Shown: one piece after another, positions 55,394-61,469 of the stretch | Layout: each line of letters opens with the position of its first letter | Position numbering within the stretch: the first letter of the stretch is position 1 | Assembly (NCBI RefSeq): GCF_009711415.1 | Contig: NZ_SMLZ01000116.1 | Span: forward strand, 301,564-365,563 | Direction of reading: 5' to 3' | Length of the DNA stretch: 64,000 nucleotides | Source: Roseibium denhamense | GTDB lineage: Bacteria; Pseudomonadota; Alphaproteobacteria; Rhizobiales; Stappiaceae | Translations under genes and position numbers: made by a program | Notes under the pieces: model-generated | What the model was told of the DNA's origin: nothing | What the model saw: the letters and a program-made list of their open reading frames with translations, nothing else | Database searches by the model: none

Positions 55394-56425
55394 TTATCCG
55401 CGGCGGCGTCCCCGGCGGCGGCCCGATCCAGCAGATGCATTTTCTGCTTCCCGCGCGGCATCTGCCTCCTTGTTTGGCGGCGACACGAGGGGTCCAATCT
55501 CGGAGAGAACCTGATCCAAAGTCGGGCGGACACCTTTTTTGTAGTCATCAATAGCCAAGCGCATGGCTTTCAAATGGGTAGGTGACGTCCCGCAGCAGCC
55601 GCCGACGATCCGCGCCCCGGCATCGAGCGCCAGACGCGCATAATCCGCCATCAATTCCGGCGTTCCGGTGTAAACGACCTCATCGCCCTGGATCTGCGGA
55701 ATGCCGCAATTTGCCTTTGCCACCACGACAGCTTCCGGATAGGCCTCGGTAATCTCCATGATTGCGGCCAGCAGATCGGAGGCGCCAACACCGCAATTTG
55801 AGCCGATCGCAGCGGGCGTGCAGGCAAATTGGCCCTGCAGATCGCCAAGCCCTTTCGGGCTCAGGCCCATCATCGTTTTGCCGGCCGTGTCAAAGCTCGC
55901 CGTGATCACAAGCGGCAAGTCAAAGCCCTGAGCCGCTTCCGCCGCAGCCTTCATTTCTTCGACAGCGGACATTGTTTCAACCCAGAGAATATCGGCGCCG
56001 CCCTCAACAAGACCTTCAATCTGCTCCCTGAAGGCTTCAACGCCCTCTTCATAGGACAGTGCGCCAAGGGGCTGAAACAATTCACCGGTCGGGCCAATCG
56101 ATCCGCCAATCAGAACATCGCGGCCAGACTCGGCAATCACGTCTTTTGCAAGCTGTACCCCGGCAATGTTCAATTCCTTCACCCGGCCCTCGGCCGCGTG
56201 CAGTTTCAACCGGTGCCGGTTGCAGCCAAACGTGTTGGTCAGGATGATATCGGACCCTGAGTCGACAAAGGACTTGTGAAGGGCCTTGATTTTCTCCGGC
56301 TCGTCCGTGTTCCAGAGCTCGGGCGCATCACCAGAGATAAGCCCCATGTCGAAAAGGTTGGTTCCTGTTGCGCCATCGGCGAGCAGCGCCCCTTTGCGGG
56401 CCAGAAGATCTTCAAATTTTGACAT
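55394..56425 (-). CDS. bmt: Betaine-homocysteine S-methyltransferase family protein
   Basis: 343 residues from the ATG at 56425, the start that matches the family (MSKFEDLLARKGALLADGATGTNLF); earlier in-frame ATGs read through the upstream hairpin. A Pfam homocysteine S-methyltransferase barrel with zinc cysteines in GSNCGVG and GGCCGTSP. The C-terminal tail is disordered and basic (GSGRRRGRRRG). It transfers a methyl group from glycine betaine or another donor to homocysteine to make methionine. It lies 300 bases downstream of the dimethylglycine-dehydrogenase-like gene on the same strand, which supports a betaine role. Confidence 0.85.
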   Translation of the reverse strand: MSKFEDLLARKGALLADGATGTNLFDMGLISGDAPELWNTDEPEKIKALHKSFVDSGSDIILTNTFGCNRHRLKLHAAEGRVKELNIAGVQLAKDVIAESGRDVLIGGSIGPTGELFQPLGALSYEEGVEAFREQIEGLVEGGADILWVETMSAVEEMKAAAEAAQGFDLPLVITASFDTAGKTMMGLSPKGLGDLQGQFACTPAAIGSNCGVGASDLLAAIMEITEAYPEAVVVAKANCGIPQIQGDEVVYTGTPELMADYARLALDAGARIVGGCCGTSPTHLKAMRLAIDDYKKGVRPTLDQVLSEIGPLVSPPNKEADAAREAENASAGSGRRRGRRRG

Positions 56426-56487
56426 ATCCAGGTGCCTTGTTCCGCAGCCAGCCACTGCGTTGGTTCTTGTTGTGTCTGCCATAACAG

Positions 56488-56513
56488 AACCCGCGCGGAT
56501 GTCCACGCGGGTT
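56488..56513. promoter_or_regulatory. Hairpin between the flavoprotein gene and bmt
   Basis: AACCCGCG pairs with CGCGGGTT across a ten-base loop. On the plus strand a TTTT follows; on the minus strand the tail is CTGTT. It could end the flavoprotein transcript or attenuate bmt. Confidence 0.5.
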
Positions 56514-56605
56514 TTGTCGTGTCCTATCTTGCCAGTTCATGGCCGGGCCCAGTCCGGTAATCCACCCCAGACCACTCCCTTCGCGGATCCGGAACGGTTT
56601 GGATT

Positions 56606-56624
56606 GCCCGGATCAAGTCCGGGC
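56606..56624. repeat. Short palindromic repeat unit
   Basis: GCCCGGATCAAGTCCGGGC, a seven-base stem around TCAAG, followed within 40 bases by a related TCCGGCGTGATCCGGGA. Units of this type are scattered in intergenic regions of many GC-rich alphaproteobacteria. Confidence 0.45.
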
Positions 56625-56724
56625 TGACGGGGCGCGGAGCCTATCTCGCCAGTCCGGCGTGATCCGGGACAGGAGATGCACAGCCCCGGCTAACGGCCGG
56701 AGCGGCACCGCAAGTTTGCGCAAC

Positions 56725-59286
56725 TTAGCTCCGCGGTTTTGCGTTCTCCGGATCGTAGAGCGGGGCATAGCCGACACCTGCCACTTCGACCGGGTAGGTC
56801 TCGGCAAAGTACTCGACATTCAATTTCCTGCCGACCTGAGCATATTCATGAGGCAAATAGGCGAGCGCGATGTTCTTGCCGATGGTCGGGCCGTAGGCAA
56901 TGGACGTCGTGTAGGACCGGCGGCCAAGCTCATCGACCAGCGTTTCGCCGGTTTCGGGATCAAGAACCGGCAGGATCCCGACCGGATAGCGCTTGATACC
57001 GGTGATGTCAGTGTTCTCGGTCATGACAAGTGTGCAGAGCATTGCCGGCTGATGATCGCGGGCCCGGTATTCCAAATGCTTTGCCTTGCCGCGGAAATCG
57101 GCTTCCTTGACCTTCGGACGGGCAAGATCGCCTTCGTAAAGGTTATACTGGGTAAGCAAGTCGGCGTTCTGGAGGCGGAGCGACTTTTCCATCCGGCGGG
57201 AGTTGGCGTAGGTCTCGATGCCGACGGCCATGATGCCAAGATCGCGCAGCGAGTCCCACACCGCGAGGCCGTCTTCATACTTCATATGAAGCTCCCAGCC
57301 CTGCTCGCCAACATAAGAGAGCCGCAGCGCCATCACCTTCTTACCGGCAATTTCGATTTCGCGCAGCGCGGCGAATGGGAAGTTTTCCGGATCGAGCGCA
57401 GACGGGTCGGACACTGCCTTTTTCAGGTTCTCGCGGGCATTGGGGCCCCAGATCCCGATGGTGGTGTATTTCTCGCTGACATCGGTAACGGTGACGTCGA
57501 AGCCCTTGTCCTCCGCGACGCGCCGGACGTAGTGCATGTCGCGCGGGCCGGCATCGGCCCCATCAACGACGCGGCAGCGGTCGGCCATGCGGAAGATGGT
57601 CAGATCGGCTCGCACCATGCCCTCGTCATCGAGGAAGTGGGTGTAGATGCCCTTGCCGATGTTGTTGTCGCCGCCGATCTTGGCCGCGCACAGCCATTCC
57701 ATCAGCGCCAGATGGTCCGGGCCTTCAACGTCGAACATATAAAAGTGCGACAGGTTGATGATCCCGCAATCCTCGCTGAGCGCCAGGTGTTCGGCATTGG
57801 ACACGCGCCAGAAGTGGCGGTTGTCCCACTCGTTTTCGCGCACGGGGATCTGGTTGCCGTATTTTTCAAGCAGATGTTCGTTGGCGGCATAGCCATGGGC
57901 GCGTTCCCAGCCCCCAAGCTCCATGAAGTGACCGCCGAGTTCGACCTCGCGCTCGTAAAACGGCGAGCGCTTGATGTTGCGGGCATTGGCATAGGGCTCG
58001 CGCGGATGGATCGCCGGGAAGTAGATTTTCTGAGCCGCCTCATAGCACCGGCCCTCGATGAACTCTTCGGTGAGCTGGTGCGAGTAAAAACGCGAATAGT
58101 CGATGGAGGCGTGGTCGATTTCCGTGCGGCCATCGGTGATCCAGTCGGCCACCAGCTTGCCGTAGCCGGGCCCATCCTTGACCCAGATCGCAACGCAGTA
58201 CCAAAGCCCGCGCACCTTCTGGCTTTCGCCAACGGACGGGCCACCGGCTGCGGAGACCTGCAGCAGACCGTTGAACGACCAGGTCTCATTATAACCCAGC
58301 TCGCTCAGAATCGGTGTCAGCTCCATCGCTTTTTCAAGCGGCTCGATCACCTGCTCCAGTTCCAGATCGCGCTGGGACGGCGACAGGCGCGCCTCTTCTT
58401 TTTCCTGAAGGTCACGCGGGTGGCACATGCGCGGATGAGTGGTCTCATAGTAGCCCCACTCGATCTGGCCGCCTTCGGTGGTCTTGGGATCGCCGGTGTC
58501 GCGCATATAGGCGGAGTTGCCCTGATCACGCAGCAACGGGTAGCCGATGTCCTTGCCCGTGCCTTCAAACTCATTGAACGGACCGAAAAATGTCAGCGGG
58601 TGGTCCACCGGCATCACGGGCAGGTCTTCGCCGACCATCTCGGCAATGAGACGGCCCCAGAGACCGGCACAGACAATCACATGATCGGCCATGATCGTCC
58701 CGCGGTGGGTCTTCACGCCCTTGATGCGGCCGTCCTCCACGATCAGCGATTGCGCCGGCGTGTTGGCGAAGGATTTCAGCTTGCCGCTTTCAACACCCAT
58801 GTCGACCAGCTTGCCGGAGAGCGCCTGTGACCGCGGCACCACGAGGCCCGCATCCGGATCATAGAGGCCGCCCTGAACCTGATCTTCTTCGATCAGAGGG
58901 AATTTTTCCTTGATTTCGGCGGGCGTTACCAGGTGGGCGCGGGTACCGAAGGCCTTACCGGAGGACACCTTGCGCTTGATCTCTTCCATCCAGAAATCGT
59001 CGCCGGTGCGCGCGACTTCCAGGCCGCCGATCTTCTCATAGGCGCCCATTTTCTCGAAGAACTCGACCGAATAGAGCGACGTCCAAGTCGACAGGTAATC
59101 GTGGCTGGTCGTGTAGCAAAAATCAGACGCGTGGGCGGTCGAACCGATATCAGTCGGAATGCCGGACTTGTCGATGCCGACAATATCGGTCCAGCCACGC
59201 CCGATCAGGTGGTGAGCTATGGAGGCGCCAACAATTCCTCCCAAACCAACAATGACGATCTGTGCCTTGTCAGGAAAAGCTGACAT
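56725..59286 (-). CDS. GcvT-family FAD oxidoreductase (dimethylglycine dehydrogenase-like)
   Basis: 853 residues with AAGGAATG upstream. The N-terminal ~400 residues are a DAO-type flavoprotein with VGLGGIVGASIAHHL at the start. The C-terminal ~430 residues are a GcvT-like tetrahydrofolate domain (ESEKY-type VSEKYTTIGIWGPNARENL, SYVGEQGWELHMKYEDGLAVWD). This two-part layout is that of dimethylglycine/sarcosine dehydrogenases, which pass the removed methyl to tetrahydrofolate. The flavin-attachment region reads GSTAHASDF where classic members read GSTWHAAG, so the substrate may differ. Divergent from the MttB-like gene and upstream of bmt. Confidence 0.85.
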   Translation of the reverse strand: MSAFPDKAQIVIVGLGGIVGASIAHHLIGRGWTDIVGIDKSGIPTDIGSTAHASDFCYTTSHDYLSTWTSLYSVEFFEKMGAYEKIGGLEVARTGDDFWMEEIKRKVSSGKAFGTRAHLVTPAEIKEKFPLIEEDQVQGGLYDPDAGLVVPRSQALSGKLVDMGVESGKLKSFANTPAQSLIVEDGRIKGVKTHRGTIMADHVIVCAGLWGRLIAEMVGEDLPVMPVDHPLTFFGPFNEFEGTGKDIGYPLLRDQGNSAYMRDTGDPKTTEGGQIEWGYYETTHPRMCHPRDLQEKEEARLSPSQRDLELEQVIEPLEKAMELTPILSELGYNETWSFNGLLQVSAAGGPSVGESQKVRGLWYCVAIWVKDGPGYGKLVADWITDGRTEIDHASIDYSRFYSHQLTEEFIEGRCYEAAQKIYFPAIHPREPYANARNIKRSPFYEREVELGGHFMELGGWERAHGYAANEHLLEKYGNQIPVRENEWDNRHFWRVSNAEHLALSEDCGIINLSHFYMFDVEGPDHLALMEWLCAAKIGGDNNIGKGIYTHFLDDEGMVRADLTIFRMADRCRVVDGADAGPRDMHYVRRVAEDKGFDVTVTDVSEKYTTIGIWGPNARENLKKAVSDPSALDPENFPFAALREIEIAGKKVMALRLSYVGEQGWELHMKYEDGLAVWDSLRDLGIMAVGIETYANSRRMEKSLRLQNADLLTQYNLYEGDLARPKVKEADFRGKAKHLEYRARDHQPAMLCTLVMTENTDITGIKRYPVGILPVLDPETGETLVDELGRRSYTTSIAYGPTIGKNIALAYLPHEYAQVGRKLNVEYFAETYPVEVAGVGYAPLYDPENAKPRS

Positions 59287-59395
59287 GATTCATTCCTTTT
59301 CGTAGGACCGGAAGATCGAGACTTCGCCTCTCCCGCCTGTTTCGGCCGTAAAGCCCGGTGCGGCACGGGTTCATGCTCCGCGAACGCAGACCGGC

Positions 59396-59459
59396 TTGCG
59401 TTGCGCCAGTATTGCGCCAAGTCCACGGTTACAAATAGCGCAATTGCGTCATTGCGGCA
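59396..59459. promoter_or_regulatory. Cluster of TTGCGNCA repeats in the divergent promoter
   Basis: TTGCGCCA occurs at 59401 and 59412 (starts 11 bases apart, one helical turn), TTGCGTCA at 59444 and TTGCGGCA at 59452, with an extra TTGCG at 59396 and an inverted GCGCAA at 59438. It lies between the flavoprotein and MttB-like genes, a likely array of binding sites for one regulator. Confidence 0.5.
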
Positions 59460-59612
59460 TAATGCCCACGACATGCCCAAAAGACGACAACGCATTGCCC
59501 CGGTTCTTTGATGGCGGAAACAGAGCAGCCAAAGACGGTTCTGCGCCAAGACGGCTGGCCAATCAGCCTAAGACTTGCCATAACGACACATCACTTTACA
59601 GGGAGTCCCCAC

Positions 59613-61154
59613 ATGTCAGACGCAGCTGCCACAAGCGGTCGCCGTGGAAGATCCGCCCGTCGTGAACGGCGCCAGTCCGGTGCCGGAACGGTTGGAGCAC
59701 CATACATCACCCGGAACATCCCTTTTTATGATGTGCTCAGCGACGAGGCAGCCGAGATCATTGAAGCCAACGCGGACCGGGTCCTGGCGGAAATCGGGCT
59801 GGAGTTCCGGGAAGACCCAGAGGTCTTAAGCATCTGGAAAGCCGCTGGTGCAGAGGTAGACGGCGAGCGGGTCCGATTTCCCAAAGGCATGCTCCGCGAA
59901 ATCCTGAAAACGGCCCCATCTCAGTTCACGCAGCATGCGCGCAATCCGGCAAGGAACGTCGAGATCGGCGGTAAAAACCTCGTGCTTGCGCCGGTTTACG
60001 GCCCCCCATTTGTCACGGACCTTGATCAGGGCCGTCGTTACGGGACGATCGAAGACTTCCGGAACTTCGTCAAACTCGCTTACATGTCACCATGGCTCCA
60101 CCATTCCGGCGGCACGGTGTGCGAGCCGGTGGACCTGCCGGTCAACAAGCGCCACTTCGATATGGTCTATTCCCATATCAAGTATTCCGACAAGCCGTTC
60201 ATGGGGTCAGTCACGGCGCCTGAACGGGCGGAAGACTCCGTGAAAATGGCGCAGATCGTCTTCGGCGAAGAGTTTGTGGATCAGAACTGCGTCATGATCC
60301 AGCTGATCAACGCCAACTCTCCCCTGGTTTTCGACGCCACCATGCTCGGCGCATTGAAAGTCTACGCCCGCAACAACCAGGCCTGCATCGTTTCACCATT
60401 CATCCTGGCAGGAGCAATGAGCCCGGTTACCGTTTCGGGCACACTGAGCCAGGTGCTGGCCGAGGCATTGGCCGGATGCGCGCTAACCCAGCTGGTGCGT
60501 CCGGGCGCGCCGGTTGTATTTGGAGCTTTTGTCAGCTCCATTTCCATGCAGTCGGGCGCACCCACCTTCGGCAGCCCGGAAGGCTCGTTACTCTTGAATG
60601 GGGCCTCAAAGCTGGCGCGCCGGGCCGGACTTCCCTTCCGCTCCGGCGGGTCTTTCACCGCGTCAAAACTCCCCGATGCCCAGTCCGCTCAAGAATCAGC
60701 GCAAACAATCGCGGCCACGGTCCAATCTGGCGTTAACTTCTGTTTGCACTCGGCCGGCTGGCTGGAGGGCGGTCTCTGCTCTTCTTATGAAAAATTTGTC
60801 TTGGATGCCGACCAGCTTGGCATGATGCATGTTCTGGCCAAGGGCATAGATGTCAGCGACGAAGCGCTTGCGATGGACGCATTGCAGGAAGTTGGCCCAG
60901 GCGGTCACTTTCTTGGCGCGGCGCACACGCAACGGAATTTTGAAAGCGCTTTTTATCGTTCATCGGTCGCGGACAACAATTCCTATGAACAATGGCTGGC
61001 GGATGGGGAACTGGACGCAGCTCGGCGCGCAAACAAGATCTGGAAAGAACAACTGCGCGCCTACACCGGACCGGAACTCGATCCGGGCATCGATGAGGCG
61101 CTTCAGGCCTTCATGGCAGACCGGAAATCGTCCTTCCCGGACAGCAACGTTTGA
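59613..61154 (+). CDS. MttB-family trimethylamine/betaine:corrinoid methyltransferase, non-pyrrolysine
   Basis: 513 residues from the ATG at 59613, with AGGGAG eight bases upstream; an in-frame ATG 105 bases earlier lacks a site. After a basic ~25-residue start, the MttB TIM barrel is shown by YDVLSDEAAEIIEANADRVLAEIGLEFREDPEV, MGSVTAPERAEDSVKMAQIVFGEEF and GAFVSSISMQSGAPTFGSPE. There is no in-frame amber codon, so it is the non-pyrrolysine type, a group that demethylates glycine betaine, proline betaine, carnitine or unknown amines using a corrinoid protein. No such corrinoid protein is in the window. A terminator follows. Confidence 0.88.
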   Translation: MSDAAATSGRRGRSARRERRQSGAGTVGAPYITRNIPFYDVLSDEAAEIIEANADRVLAEIGLEFREDPEVLSIWKAAGAEVDGERVRFPKGMLREILKTAPSQFTQHARNPARNVEIGGKNLVLAPVYGPPFVTDLDQGRRYGTIEDFRNFVKLAYMSPWLHHSGGTVCEPVDLPVNKRHFDMVYSHIKYSDKPFMGSVTAPERAEDSVKMAQIVFGEEFVDQNCVMIQLINANSPLVFDATMLGALKVYARNNQACIVSPFILAGAMSPVTVSGTLSQVLAEALAGCALTQLVRPGAPVVFGAFVSSISMQSGAPTFGSPEGSLLLNGASKLARRAGLPFRSGGSFTASKLPDAQSAQESAQTIAATVQSGVNFCLHSAGWLEGGLCSSYEKFVLDADQLGMMHVLAKGIDVSDEALAMDALQEVGPGGHFLGAAHTQRNFESAFYRSSVADNNSYEQWLADGELDAARRANKIWKEQLRAYTGPELDPGIDEALQAFMADRKSSFPDSNV

Positions 61155-61164
61155 TCAGACTAAG

Positions 61165-61192
61165 CGCCCTGCCCCCGCAGGGCGTTTTATTT
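61165..61192 (+). terminator. Rho-independent terminator after the MttB-like gene
   Basis: A perfect eight-base stem CGCCCTGC/GCAGGGCG with a CCCC loop, followed by TTTTATTT. It starts 11 bases past the stop codon. Confidence 0.9.
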
Positions 61193-61469
61193 CCAGACTT
61201 ACTTAACGGTTTTTTTTGTCCTAACAGACAGTTTCTCTTTTATGCCAGCGACTTTTCGCTAAAAGGTTTCCTCGAATTTATTGCTCTGCAACATGTGTCA
61301 GCAGGTAGCATGGGCGGAAGCCTTGGGCTATGGTGACTTGTGCAAATAACACAAACCTGACCGCCGCTCGGGTATGTTTGTGACGGAGACTACGGTGTGA
61401 TGTTCGCCATTTTAGAATCTAAAACCCGCTGATCTCTTCTGGCTTTAAAAGAATATAACAGGTTGTACT
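61193..61469. other. Intergenic region upstream of the polyketide synthase
   Basis: About 280 bases, more AT-rich than the flanking genes, with an eight-T run at about 61210. No clear promoter or gene was identified. The polyketide synthase GTG has only an ACAGG site upstream. Confidence 0.35.

Noticed and set aside
56426-56560. SAM- or SAH-type riboswitch upstream of bmt
   Set aside because: A hairpin is present, but none of the conserved bases of SAM-II, SAM-V or SAH aptamers could be matched.
56539-58830. 763-codon open frame antisense to the flavoprotein gene
   Set aside because: A GC-rich mirror frame of a gene with clear family homology; the translation has no domain sense and no ribosome binding site.
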